Assembly: GCF_017948455.1 (NCBI RefSeq) | Contig: NZ_JAFFSU010000013.1 | Coordinates: 202,857 to 266,856 of the forward strand | Length of the DNA: 64,000 nucleotides | Direction of reading: 5' to 3' | Origin: Streptomyces sp. GESEQ-4 | GTDB lineage: Bacteria > Actinomycetota > Actinomycetes > Streptomycetales > Streptomycetaceae | Part shown: positions 39,798-50,163 of the stretch, piece after piece | How positions within the stretch are numbered: the first letter of the stretch is position 1 | Layout: the number at the start of each line of letters is the position of its first letter | Made by a program: the position numbers and the translations under genes | The notes under the pieces: generated by a model | The model's database searches: none | What the model was told of the DNA's origin: nothing | Seen by the model: only the letters and a program-made list of their open reading frames with translations

Positions 39798-41030
39798 ATG
39801 TCCGCATTCTCACTCGAACCGCGACAGATCGCCTGGTGTGCCGAGTTGCGCACGCTGGCCGCCGAACGGCTGCGCCCGCTCGCGGAGAAGGGCGAGCCGG
39901 GCCGGGTCAACCGTGCGCTCGTGGCGGAGCTGGGCCGACTGGGGCTGCTGGAGCGGCTGTTCACCTCCGGCGCGGTCGATCTCTGCCTGATGCGCGAGTC
40001 CCTCGCGTACGCCTGCACCGAGGCCGAGACCGCCCTCGCCCTCCAGGGCCTCGGCGCCCACCCCGTCCACGCCTACGGCACCCCGGCCCAGCGCGCCCAC
40101 TGGCTGCCCCGGGTCAGCGAGGGCACGGCGATCGCCGCCTTCGCGCTGAGCGAGCCGGGGGCGGGGTCGGACGCGGGGGCACTGGCGCTGCGGGCGGAGG
40201 GGGAGGGAGACGGGCAGGCGGAAGCCGCTCGACGGAGCGGCTCGCGTCGCGCCGACACTGACGGCTCACCCGCCGCCCCCGACAGCCCACCCCTCGCCAC
40301 CCCCGACGGCCCCTCCCGTTGGCGGCTCACCGGTGAGAAGTGCTGGATCTCCAACGCCCCCGAGGCCGACTGCTACACCGTCTTCGCGCGGACCACGCCC
40401 GGCACCGGCGCCCGTGGTGTCACCGCCTTTCTCGTGCCCGCCGACCGTCCCGGCCTCACCGGCGCCGCTCTGGAGATGCTGTCCCCGCACCCCATCGGCA
40501 GCCTGGTCTTCGATGCCGTGCCGGTCACCGCGGACGACGTGCTCGGTGAGGTGGACCGCGGGTTCCGCGTGGCCATGGGCACCCTGAACCTCTTCCGGCC
40601 CAGCGTCGGCGCCTTCGCGGTCGGCATGGCGCAGGCGGCGCTGGACGCCACCCTCGCGCATACCGCCGGACGGGACGCCTTCGGCGGCAAGTTGAGGGAT
40701 CTGCAGACCGTCGCCCACCAGGTCGCGGAGATGGCGCTGCGCACGGAGGCGGCCCGGCTCATGGTGTACGCGGCGGCGACGGCGTACGACGAAGGCGCCC
40801 CGGACGTCCCGAAGCGCGCGGCGATGGCGAAGCTGCTGGCCACCGAGACCGCGCAGTACGTCGTCGACGCGGCCGTCCAGTTGCACGGCGCCCGCGCCCT
40901 GCGCCGCGGTCACCTGCTCGAGCACCTCTATCGCGAGGTGCGCGCGCCGCGTATCTACGAGGGCGCGAGTGAGGTCCAACGGGGCATCATCGCCAAGGAG
41001 TTGTACGCGTCGATCGGAGAGGCCCCGTGA
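39798..41030 (+). CDS. Acyl-CoA dehydrogenase family protein
   Basis: A 410-residue flavin dehydrogenase with IAAFALSEPGAGSDAGALALRAE, then RWRLTGEKCWISNAPEADCYTVFART, GFRVAMGTLNLFRPSVGAFAVGMAQAALD and EHLYREVRAPRIYEGASEVQRGIIAKEL. Between GALALRAE and RWRLTGEK is an extra low-complexity segment of about 40 residues. Its DNA contains a perfect 8-bp hairpin (AGCCGCTC/GAGCGGCT, 40223-40242). ATG 39798 follows GAGAGGGG. The stop overlaps the RidA gene (GTGA). Confidence 0.9.
   Translation: MSAFSLEPRQIAWCAELRTLAAERLRPLAEKGEPGRVNRALVAELGRLGLLERLFTSGAVDLCLMRESLAYACTEAETALALQGLGAHPVHAYGTPAQRAHWLPRVSEGTAIAAFALSEPGAGSDAGALALRAEGEGDGQAEAARRSGSRRADTDGSPAAPDSPPLATPDGPSRWRLTGEKCWISNAPEADCYTVFARTTPGTGARGVTAFLVPADRPGLTGAALEMLSPHPIGSLVFDAVPVTADDVLGEVDRGFRVAMGTLNLFRPSVGAFAVGMAQAALDATLAHTAGRDAFGGKLRDLQTVAHQVAEMALRTEAARLMVYAAATAYDEGAPDVPKRAAMAKLLATETAQYVVDAAVQLHGARALRRGHLLEHLYREVRAPRIYEGASEVQRGIIAKELYASIGEAP
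40223..40242 (+). repeat. Hairpin-bearing in-frame insertion in the dehydrogenase gene
   Basis: AGCCGCTC (40223-40230), loop GACG, GAGCGGCT (40235-40242). It lies in the segment that encodes the extra Ser/Pro/Asp-rich stretch absent from ordinary acyl-CoA dehydrogenases. Confidence 0.6.
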
Positions 41031-41425
41031 CCGCCGAGCGAGTCAATCCGCCCGAGCTCTCCCCGCCCACCGGCTTCTCGCACGCGGTCGTCGCCACCGG
41101 CTCCCGCATCGTCTTCCTGGCCGGCCAGACCGCCCTCGACGCCGACGGCAAGGTCACCGGCTCCACTCTCCCGCTCCAGTTCGAGCAGGCTCTCACCAAC
41201 CTGCTCACCGCCCTGCACGCCGCGGGCGGCACCCCGGCCGACCTGGCCCGCGTCACCGTCTACGCCACGGATGTCGCCGCGTACCGCGCCCACGCCGCCG
41301 AAGTGGGCGGCATCTGGCGCCGGTTGGCCGGGCGGGACTATCCGGCGATGGCGGTCGTGGAGGTCGTACGCCTGTGGGACGTACAGGCGCTGATCGAGCT
41401 CGACGGGTTCGCCGTACTGCCGTAG
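41027..41425 (+). CDS. RidA family enamine/imine deaminase
   Basis: A 132-residue YjgF/RidA protein: FSHAVVATGSRIVFLAGQTALDADGKV, LPLQFEQALTNLLTALHAAGGTPADLARVTVYATDVAAYRAH, and AMAVVEVVRLWDVQALIELDGFAVLP. RidA hydrolyses reactive enamines/imines; in an anthranilate pathway it could release ammonia from the dearomatised amino product. GTG 41027 overlaps the dehydrogenase stop. Confidence 0.9.
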   Translation: MTAERVNPPELSPPTGFSHAVVATGSRIVFLAGQTALDADGKVTGSTLPLQFEQALTNLLTALHAAGGTPADLARVTVYATDVAAYRAHAAEVGGIWRRLAGRDYPAMAVVEVVRLWDVQALIELDGFAVLP

Positions 41426-41432
41426 GGGCCCG

Positions 41433-41627
41433 TCAGGCGGCGACGGCCAGGTGCTCGACCGGCACCCGGTGCGGGGCCACGACGCGGCCGTCGGGGAGCA
41501 GTTCACCGGTGTCGTCGAAGGCGATCGCGCCGTCGCACAGCAGGTTCCAGCCCTGCTCGGGGTGGGCGGCGACGATGTGTGGGGCGTTGCTGTCGGCCGA
41601 GGGGCACAAAGGCTGGTGAGAACACAT
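41433..41627 (-). CDS. Small DUF5999-like protein
   Basis: A 64-residue protein starting MCSHQPLCPSADSNAPHIV with AAHPEQGWNLLCDGAIAFDDTGELLPDGRVV, a wording common in small Streptomyces proteins (DUF5999 as I recall). Two early Cys and His residues could bind metal. ATG 41627 is preceded by a purine-rich GGAGGT-like stretch on the minus strand. Function unknown. Confidence 0.75.
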   Translation of the reverse strand: MCSHQPLCPSADSNAPHIVAAHPEQGWNLLCDGAIAFDDTGELLPDGRVVAPHRVPVEHLAVAA

Positions 41628-41864
41628 GGTGTACCTCCACATCGGTCGGGCCGTCCTTGGACGATCCCTATGGACAGACCATGCTCCGGCTGTGAAGCGA
41701 GCGGAACAGCCCGACGCCAAGCGTGACAACACGCGGACAACACCCGGACGGTTCCACGACGGTCGGCGCGGACTCGCCACCGAAGGGGTGAGGTCACGCC
41801 CGAGGGCGTACCGGTGGAATTAGATGTGGAAACCTGCATTCCGTTTCATTCGGGAGTTCCTGCC

Positions 41865-42341
41865 ATGCCCGTACGTCCTGTTCCCGCCGTCCTCGCCTCA
41901 GCCGGCGCCGCGCTGCTCCTGCTGGCCGCCGCTCCGTCCGCCGACGCCGCCCCGCCCGCTCCCGCCGACACCAAGGAAATGGTGACGGTCGACAAGACCG
42001 CGCGGATCGCCGCCGACGGCACCGTCAAGATCTCCGGCACCTACCGCTGCCGCAACAACGTCGGCCCGGTCTTCGTCAGCTCCAACGTCGGCCAGGGCGC
42101 CAGCTCCTCCGACACCCTCGGTTCCGTGACGGTCCGCTACGCCATCGGCGGCACGCACGCCGTGTGCGACGGCGCCAAGCACCGCTGGGAGAACACCGGC
42201 AAGCCCGCACCGCGCACGCTCAAGGCCGGCAAGGCCAAGGTCGAGGTCACGCTGATGGAGCTGCGCCCCTGGGGCGGGCTGCCTCTGATGCCCCACTTCC
42301 ACGCCCAGTCGCAGCAGGACATCACCCTGGCCAAGGGCTGA
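41865..42341 (+). CDS. Secreted DUF6299-like protein
   Basis: A 158-residue protein with a cleavable signal peptide (about residues 1-28, ending PSADAA). The mature beta-rich domain contains KTARIAADGTVKISGTYRCRNNVGPVFVSSNVGQG and a second Cys in HAVCDGAKHRWE, likely one disulfide. It resembles Streptomyces DUF6299 proteins. ATG 41865 follows CGGGAGTTCC. The role is unknown. Confidence 0.78.
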   Translation: MPVRPVPAVLASAGAALLLLAAAPSADAAPPAPADTKEMVTVDKTARIAADGTVKISGTYRCRNNVGPVFVSSNVGQGASSSDTLGSVTVRYAIGGTHAVCDGAKHRWENTGKPAPRTLKAGKAKVEVTLMELRPWGGLPLMPHFHAQSQQDITLAKG

Positions 42342-42366
42342 CGCCCCGGGTCGACATCACGCCGTC

Positions 42367-42394
42367 GCGCCTCCTCCCGTCCGGGGGGAGGCGC
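42367..42394 (+). terminator. Hairpin after the DUF6299-like gene
   Basis: GCGCCTCCTCCC (42367-42378) pairs with GGGGGGAGGCGC (42383-42394), with one T-G pair, around a 4-nt loop. It lies 26 bp after the stop. Confidence 0.65.
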
Positions 42395-42448
42395 GGCCGT
42401 GTTTCGGAACGATCTCAGTAGTTGAGAATTCATCAACCTGGGTGAATG

Positions 42449-42466
42449 TTGGTAAGCCTTGCCTTA
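42449..42466. promoter_or_regulatory. Iron box (DmdR/IdeR-like) ahead of peptide-type ABC operon
   Basis: TTGGTAAGCCTTGCCTTA reads TAAGGCAAGGCTTACCAA on the other strand. I compared it with the DtxR-family consensus TTAGGTTAGGCTAACCTAA and count 13 of 18 aligned positions identical, including AGG, AGGCT and ACC cores. It ends 13 bp before the likely ATG 42480 in an AT-rich stretch. Iron-dependent repression is therefore likely. Confidence 0.65.
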
Positions 42467-42479
42467 TATGGTGCTCTCC

Positions 42480-44000
42480 ATGCGCACCACCGCCTCCCGC
42501 GGCCTCATCGCGGCACTCGCTCTCACCCCGTTGCTGACCGGCTGTTTCGCCGCGAGCGAGGGAGGTTCGGACGCCAAGGGCTCATCGGACGCCCGGCTGC
42601 GGGTCGCCCTCGCCGTGCCGCCGGTGCAGGCGCTGTCGCCGTACAGCAATGACGCCACCCTGCTGAGCAAGCTCTCCGTGGCCGAAGGCCTCACCGCGCT
42701 GGGCAAGGACGGCACCGCCGCGCCCGCGCTCGCCAAGTCCTGGAAGCAGGTCAACGACACCACCTGGACCTTCGAACTGCGCAAGGCCACCTTCCAGGAC
42801 GGCACCGACGTCACCGCCGCGTCGGTCGTCAGCGCGCTCGACCACGCCGACGCGGCCGAGACCAAGCCCAGGGTCCTCAGCGATGTGACCCTGACCGCGA
42901 AGGCCCAGGACGCCGACACGGTCACCCTCACCACCAAGACCGCCGACCCCGTGCTCCCGCTGCGGCTCGCCAGCCCCGCCCTTGGCATCCTCTCGGCCAA
43001 GGCGTACGCGAAGGACGGCACCGCCAGCCCGGTCGGCACCGGAACCGGCCCCTTCAAGATCACCAAGCTGACCGGCAAGACCAAGGCCACACTCGACCGC
43101 TACGACGGTTACTGGGGCGGCAAGGCCAAGGCGTCCGGCATCGACGTGAGCTGGATCGCCGACGGCACCGCCCGCGCCAACGCCCTGCGCGGCGGCGACG
43201 TCGACATCGCCGAGTGGATTCCCACCTCACAGGCGAAACTCATCGACGAGAACACCCGCCACGAAGTGCCCTCCGTACGGACCGACAGCCTGATCCTCAA
43301 CACCGGCAGCGGCCTGTTCACCGACGCGACGCTGCGTGCCGCCGCCCGCGAGGCCGTGGACGGCGGCGCCCTCGTCGACTCGGTCTTCAGCGGCTACGCC
43401 AACCCCGCCGAGGGCCTGTTCGGGCCCGCCGTTTCCTGGGCGGCCGACGACCGGGTGGCGGTGACCGGCCGCGCCAGGGCCGCGACCATCGCCCAGGTCA
43501 AGTCGAAGGCCAAGGGCAAGACCGTGCGCCTGGCCGCCATTACCAACCGCGCCGAACTGCCCGAGGCCGCGAGCGTCCTCCAGCAGCAGCTGGAGAAGGC
43601 CGGGTTCACGGTCAAGCAGGACGTACGCGAGTACACGCAGATGGAGGCCGACCTCCTCGCGGGCAAGTACGACGCGCTCGTCTTCTCCCGGGTGACGCTG
43701 CTCGACACCGGCGACGCGGTCGCCTACCTCGCGAGCGACTATATGAGTGACGGTGTCTACAACATCGCCCGGCTGAAGGACTCCAAGGTCGACCAGGCCG
43801 TCAAGGCCGCGGCCGAGGAAGCCGACACGGACCGGCGGCGGGAGAAGATCATGCGGGCCGAGGCGGAGATCCTGCGCACCGACGCCGTCGTGCCGCTCGT
43901 CCACGAGAAGGTCGTCCAGGGCATCGCCGCCGATGTCGACGGCGTGCTGCTCGACCCCTACGAGCGCTCGCTGATCGACATCGACACGCGACTGAAGTAG
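42480..44000 (+). CDS. ABC substrate-binding lipoprotein, peptide/nickel/opine (SBP_bac_5) type
   Basis: A 506-residue lipoprotein with lipobox LLTGC and a DppA/NikA-like fold: LSKLSVAEGLTALGKDGTAAPALAKSWKQVNDTTWTFELRKATFQDGTDVTAASVVSALDHA, GTGPFKITKLTGKTKATLDRYDGYWGGKAKASGIDVSWIADGTARANALRGGDVDIAEW. The ATG at 42480 is preferred because upstream ATG 42468 and TTG 42459 fall at or inside the iron box; transcription could be nearly leaderless. The fused permease follows after 6 bp. The iron box suggests a metal chelate as cargo rather than peptides. Confidence 0.88.
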   Translation: MRTTASRGLIAALALTPLLTGCFAASEGGSDAKGSSDARLRVALAVPPVQALSPYSNDATLLSKLSVAEGLTALGKDGTAAPALAKSWKQVNDTTWTFELRKATFQDGTDVTAASVVSALDHADAAETKPRVLSDVTLTAKAQDADTVTLTTKTADPVLPLRLASPALGILSAKAYAKDGTASPVGTGTGPFKITKLTGKTKATLDRYDGYWGGKAKASGIDVSWIADGTARANALRGGDVDIAEWIPTSQAKLIDENTRHEVPSVRTDSLILNTGSGLFTDATLRAAAREAVDGGALVDSVFSGYANPAEGLFGPAVSWAADDRVAVTGRARAATIAQVKSKAKGKTVRLAAITNRAELPEAASVLQQQLEKAGFTVKQDVREYTQMEADLLAGKYDALVFSRVTLLDTGDAVAYLASDYMSDGVYNIARLKDSKVDQAVKAAAEEADTDRRREKIMRAEAEILRTDAVVPLVHEKVVQGIAADVDGVLLDPYERSLIDIDTRLK

Positions 44001-44006
44001 CGGCCG

Positions 44007-45725
44007 ATGAGCGTCACCGCGGTCCGTACCGGGGCCGGCCGGGCCGTCGCCGGGACGGCGCTGCTGGCGGCGGTCTCGCTGCTGCCCTGGCTGTCCGGGA
44101 CCGACCCCGCGCTGACCGTCCTGCGGGCCCGCTCCGCCGACCAGGATCCGACCCCGGCGCAGCTGACCGCCGTACGCGAGCAACTCGGCCTGGACGAGGG
44201 GCCGCTCGCGCATCTCCTGCACTGGGTGGGCGGTCTGCCGCGCGGAGACGCCGGTGTCTCCTGGGTGTCGGGGGAGCCGGTGCTGCCCGAGGTGTCGGCC
44301 GCGTTCGGGGTGTCCGTCACGCTGATGCTGGGCGCATTCGTGGTCACCGTCGCGGTCGCCGGGCTGGTGTGCGCCCGCACCCTTTATCTCGGGTCGCGGC
44401 GACGGCTGCGGCAGGGGCGGGCGGGCACCGGGGCCGCCGTTCTCGCCGCGCTGCCCAAGTTCCTGTTGGCCTCGCTGCTCGCCACGGTCTGCGGGGTGTG
44501 GCTGGGCTGGTTCCCTTCCAGCGGCTGGGAGGGGCCGGCGTCGATGGTGCTGCCCGCGCTCGCGCTCGGTGTGCCGTCCGGGGCGATGATCGGCGGGATG
44601 CTCGCCCCGGCGCTGCCCGCCGCCTTCCACGAGCCCTGGGCGCGGACCTGGCACGCCTCCGGGTTCCCGCCCGGCCTCATCGCCCGCAACGCGCTGCGCC
44701 GCACGCTGTCCGGGGTGCTCCCGCAACTGCTGCCCACGGTCGTCGCCCTCGTCGGCGGTGCCGTCGCCGTCGAGAAGATCTTCAACATCCCGGGCCTCGG
44801 GCGGCTCGCCCTGGACGCCGCCATGGCCCAGGACCTGCCGCCGCTGCAGACCGCCACGCTGGCCCTCGTCCTGCTCGGCGTCGCCGCCGGCCTGCTCATC
44901 CAGGCCCTGCGCCGCGCCCTCCTCGGCCCCGCCCTGCGCGACGGCGCCCTGCCCGCACTGCACCCGCCCGCCCTCGCGCGCCCACGCTCCCTCCGCCTGC
45001 TCACCGGAGTGTGCGCACTCGCCCTGCTCACCCTGGTGGTGGCGGGCCTGCTGCGTGACCCCCTGCAGGTGGACACCGCGGCCCGGCTGCTGCCGCCCTC
45101 GGCCGCGCACCCGCTGGGCACCGACTCCCTCGGCCGCGACCTGCTGGCCCGGCTGGGCCACGGAGCGCTGCGCACGGCGGGCATCGCGCTCGCGGTCACG
45201 GCCGTCAGCATCGTCCTCGGGCTGCTGCTCGGCATGGCGGCAGGGGCCGGCGCGGGCCTGACCGAAGTGATGTCGACGCTGCCGGCCGTCCTCGCCGGAC
45301 TGCTGACGACGGCGGTGACCGGACCGTCCGTATGGGGTGCGGCACTTGCGGTATGCCTGGTCGGCTGGACGCCGTACGCCGCCCAGACCGCCGCGCTGGC
45401 CGAGGAGGAACGCGCGAGCGGCCACTGGCTCGCCTCGGTCTCGCTCGGCGCCGCCCCCCGGTATCTGCTGCGCCGTCATCTGCTGCCCGCGGTACTGCCC
45501 GCCGTCCTGCGCAACGCGCTGCTACGGCTGCCCACCACCGTCCTCGTCCTGGCCTCCCTCGGCTTCCTCGGCCTGGGCGAACAGCCGCCCACCCCGGAGT
45601 GGGGCCGCCTGCTCTCCGAGAACCAGCCCTACGCCGAACTGGCCCCCTGGACCGTCCTCGCCCCGGCCGGTGCGCTCGTCCTGCTGGCCGTGCTCGCCGT
45701 GTCCGCCACGGACGACTCGTCCTGA
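44007..45725 (+). CDS. Fused DppB-DppC-type ABC permease
   Basis: A 572-residue protein that joins two peptide-type permeases. The first half has the DppB-like extracytoplasmic start (RARSADQDPTPAQLTAVREQLGLDEG, HWVGGLPRGDAGVSW) and coupling helix region around ARTWHASGFPPGLIARNALRRTLS with VEKIFNIPGLGRLALDAA. The second half has the DppC-like HPLGTDSLGRDLLARLGHGALRT and a C-terminal ASLGFLGLGEQPPTPEWGRLL. Normally these are separate genes. No cognate ATPase gene follows; the next gene is an unrelated VOC protein. Confidence 0.88.
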   Translation: MSVTAVRTGAGRAVAGTALLAAVSLLPWLSGTDPALTVLRARSADQDPTPAQLTAVREQLGLDEGPLAHLLHWVGGLPRGDAGVSWVSGEPVLPEVSAAFGVSVTLMLGAFVVTVAVAGLVCARTLYLGSRRRLRQGRAGTGAAVLAALPKFLLASLLATVCGVWLGWFPSSGWEGPASMVLPALALGVPSGAMIGGMLAPALPAAFHEPWARTWHASGFPPGLIARNALRRTLSGVLPQLLPTVVALVGGAVAVEKIFNIPGLGRLALDAAMAQDLPPLQTATLALVLLGVAAGLLIQALRRALLGPALRDGALPALHPPALARPRSLRLLTGVCALALLTLVVAGLLRDPLQVDTAARLLPPSAAHPLGTDSLGRDLLARLGHGALRTAGIALAVTAVSIVLGLLLGMAAGAGAGLTEVMSTLPAVLAGLLTTAVTGPSVWGAALAVCLVGWTPYAAQTAALAEEERASGHWLASVSLGAAPRYLLRRHLLPAVLPAVLRNALLRLPTTVLVLASLGFLGLGEQPPTPEWGRLLSENQPYAELAPWTVLAPAGALVLLAVLAVSATDDSS

Positions 45726-45823
45726 GCCCTTTTGGGCGGACCTTTGGGTGGACCGGCCGAGGGGCGAGTGTCAGTGGCGGATGTCACGCTGGGGTCACAC
45801 AGGTTCTGCGAAAGGGAATCACC

Positions 45824-46642
45824 GTGATCACCACAGATTTCGTCCCCGGCTCGCCCTGTTGGCTCGACCTCGGTGCCCCCGATGTCCCGGCCGCCGCGGC
45901 CTTCTACGGCGCCGTGCTCGGCTGGGACTACGAGTCCATGGGGCAAGGCGAGGACATGGGGGAAGGCGAGAACATGGAAGGCGGGATGTTCCGGAGAGAC
46001 GGCAAGATCGTCGCCGGACTCGGCAAGCTCACCGAGGAGGGCGCGCGCTCGGCCTGGATGATCTACTACTGCGTCGCCGACGCGGACGCCACCACCCAGG
46101 CCGTGCAGAGCGCGGGCGGCACGGTGCGGGTCGCGCCCATGGACCTCGACGAGTGGGGCCGCATGGCGCAGTACAGCGATCCGCTGGGCGGCCAGTTCGC
46201 CGTCTGGCAGCCGGGCACGAACAAGGGCGTCGAGCTGGTGGACGAGCCGGGCTCGCTGTCCTGGACCGAGCTGTACACGAGCGACGCCGGGGCGGCGAAG
46301 GAGTTCTACGGCGGTGTCTTCGGCTGGCAGTTCAGTGACATGGAACTGCCGGGCGGCGGGGGCACGTACTCCCTCATCACCCCCGCGGGGCAGCCCGAGG
46401 AGCGGATGCACGGCGGCCTCATGGAACTCCCCAAGGAGAGCCTCGCCCTGGCGGACGGACGGCCGTACTGGCACCCGGTGTTCGCCGTCGCCGACTGTGA
46501 CGCCGCGGTCGCCAAGGTCACCGAGAACGGCGGGAGCGTGCAGATGGGGCCGGAGGACGCGGAGGGGGTTGGCCGGATGGCCGTCTGCCTTGACCCGGCG
46601 AATGCGGACTTCGTGGTTCTCACGCCGGCCAGCCCTAGTTGA
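45824..46642 (+). CDS. VOC (glyoxalase-like) protein with two domains
   Basis: A 272-residue protein containing two VOC repeats. The first opens GSPCWLDLGAPDVPAAAAFYGAVLGWDYE and the second LSWTELYTSDAGAAKEFYGGVFGWQFSDM. Each half ends with a QYSDPLGGQFAVWQ or CLDPANADFVVLTP strand. Typical of Streptomyces two-domain VOC proteins related to resistance or hydroxylation enzymes; the substrate is unknown. GTG 45824 follows AAAGGGAA. Confidence 0.86.
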   Translation: MITTDFVPGSPCWLDLGAPDVPAAAAFYGAVLGWDYESMGQGEDMGEGENMEGGMFRRDGKIVAGLGKLTEEGARSAWMIYYCVADADATTQAVQSAGGTVRVAPMDLDEWGRMAQYSDPLGGQFAVWQPGTNKGVELVDEPGSLSWTELYTSDAGAAKEFYGGVFGWQFSDMELPGGGGTYSLITPAGQPEERMHGGLMELPKESLALADGRPYWHPVFAVADCDAAVAKVTENGGSVQMGPEDAEGVGRMAVCLDPANADFVVLTPASPS

Positions 46643-46660
46643 GCGCTCGGCTTCAAGTGC

Positions 46661-46733
46661 CGCGATGTGTCATTTTTCGTCTGCGGCGCCGTCGTGGCTG
46701 GTCGCGCAGTTCCCCGCGCCCCTATCGGGGCGC
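46661..46733 (+). repeat. Streptomyces intergenic repeat, copy D (left flank of merR-uvrA)
   Basis: Positions 46661-46707 match copy E (49907-49953) over 47 bp with one mismatch. The core continues to 46733 and ends in the small hairpin CCCCTATCGGGG. The repeat overlaps the last codons of the MerR gene. Confidence 0.85.
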
Positions 46734-47444
46734 TTCCATGTACTGGGCGAGTCGGGACGCCGCGTCCAGCATTGCGAGTCCCCGGGCTGTGAGTCTGTGC
46801 CGCCAGTCGTCGAGGGCCGCGGACAGGGCCTGGGTGCCGCCGGCGGTGCGGATCTGCTGGACCACGGTGGAGATGTGGGCCAGCGGGTAGCCGCCCCGCC
46901 GGAGGAGGTGGGCGAGTTCGGCGTCGCGGATGTCGGCGGCGCCGTAGGTGCGGTGTCCGGTGACCGGCTCGCGCTCGGGGGCGAGGATGCCCGCGACTTC
47001 CCAGTTGCGGAGGGTCGCCGCGGTGACGCCCAGGCGGTGCGCCAGCTCGCCGACGCTGAGGGGCTCGGTGGCTGCGGGGGTGTGCGGCGCGGTGGCCGGG
47101 GCGGTGTCCGGGCCCGTGGTCAGGTGCTCCACTGCCCGGGCGACCGTGTCCAGGGTTTCCCGGTCGCGCAGCAGTTGGGCGTGACTGCGGTCCACGGCCG
47201 TCAGCGCGGCGTCGAGTTCGCCCGTGTTGAGCGACCTCATGATCTGCCCGCTCACGTCGTAACCGTGCGCGGGGATGAGCGCGAGGTAGGCGCGGAGGGC
47301 GGCCGCGTGTGTCTCGGTGTAGGTCCGGTAGCCGGACGGGGTGCGCTTGGCGCGCGGGATGCAGCCGTCCCGCTCGTAGTTGCGGACCGCCTGGGTCGAG
47401 ATGCCGTGCTCGCGGGCGAGGTCGACGGGGCGCAGACGATCCAC
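46722..47444 (-). CDS. MerR-family regulator with two HTH domains (TioE-like)
   Basis: A 240-residue protein with two MerR-type HTHs. The first is MDRLRPVDLAREHGISTQAVRNYERDGCIPRAKRTPSGYRTY. The second, at about residues 130-200, is PLSVGELAHRLGVTAATLRNWEVAGILAPEREPVTGHRTYGAADIRDAELAHLLRRGGYPL. A 60-residue helical segment separates them. Double-MerR proteins of this build accompany UvrA-like resistance genes, for example in thiocoraline-type clusters as I recall. GTG 47444 is chosen; no ATG is suitable. It is divergent from uvrA-like and probably its drug-responsive regulator. Confidence 0.82.
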   Translation of the reverse strand: MDRLRPVDLAREHGISTQAVRNYERDGCIPRAKRTPSGYRTYTETHAAALRAYLALIPAHGYDVSGQIMRSLNTGELDAALTAVDRSHAQLLRDRETLDTVARAVEHLTTGPDTAPATAPHTPAATEPLSVGELAHRLGVTAATLRNWEVAGILAPEREPVTGHRTYGAADIRDAELAHLLRRGGYPLAHISTVVQQIRTAGGTQALSAALDDWRHRLTARGLAMLDAASRLAQYMEAPR

Positions 47445-47445
47445 G

Positions 47446-47495
47446 GTTGAGACTTTAGCGCACCTGTCCTGGGGGTCTTCGGGGAAAGTCTCAAC
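47446..47495. promoter_or_regulatory. Operator of the double-MerR regulator
   Basis: GTTGAGACTTT (47446-47456) and AAAGTCTCAAC (47485-47495) are exact reverse complements, 28 bp apart, in the only gap between merR and uvrA. The right arm lies about 12 bp upstream of a -10-like TATACGAT (47508-47515) for uvrA. The wide spacing fits a regulator with two DNA-binding domains. Confidence 0.7.
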
Positions 47496-47523
47496 GGGCG
47501 TTGCAGATATACGATTAAGGGGC

Positions 47524-49899
<2,376 letters not shown>

Positions 49900-49906
49900 G
49901 GCGCTC

Positions 49907-50003
49907 CGCGATGTGTCGTTTTTCGTCTGCGGCGCCGTCGTGGCTGGTCGCGCCCACGCGGCGGAGCCGCATATAGATACAGCCCCGCGCCCCTTCGGGG
50001 CGC
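49907..50003 (+). repeat. Streptomyces intergenic repeat, copy E (right flank of merR-uvrA)
   Basis: The first 47 bp repeat copy D. After GGTCGCGC the sequence switches to a variant middle (CCACGCGGCGGAGCCGCAT) containing its own GCGGC-GGA-GCCGC hairpin, then returns to CCCCGCGCCCC and the terminal hairpin. The remainder of the gap to 50163 shows no gene. Confidence 0.82.
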
Positions 50004-50163
50004 TGCTCCTGAACTGCCCTGCCCGGAGAAGCCATTGGCGACTCTCCGTGATTTGGACGCGCGCTTCTCGTGCGCTTCCTCAGTGCTGTACGGGCGTTAA
50101 CCGGCCGTGCGGCACCGTCGCATCAGCAACCCCGGCCGCATCACTCCAGAAGGGCAGAACCCC

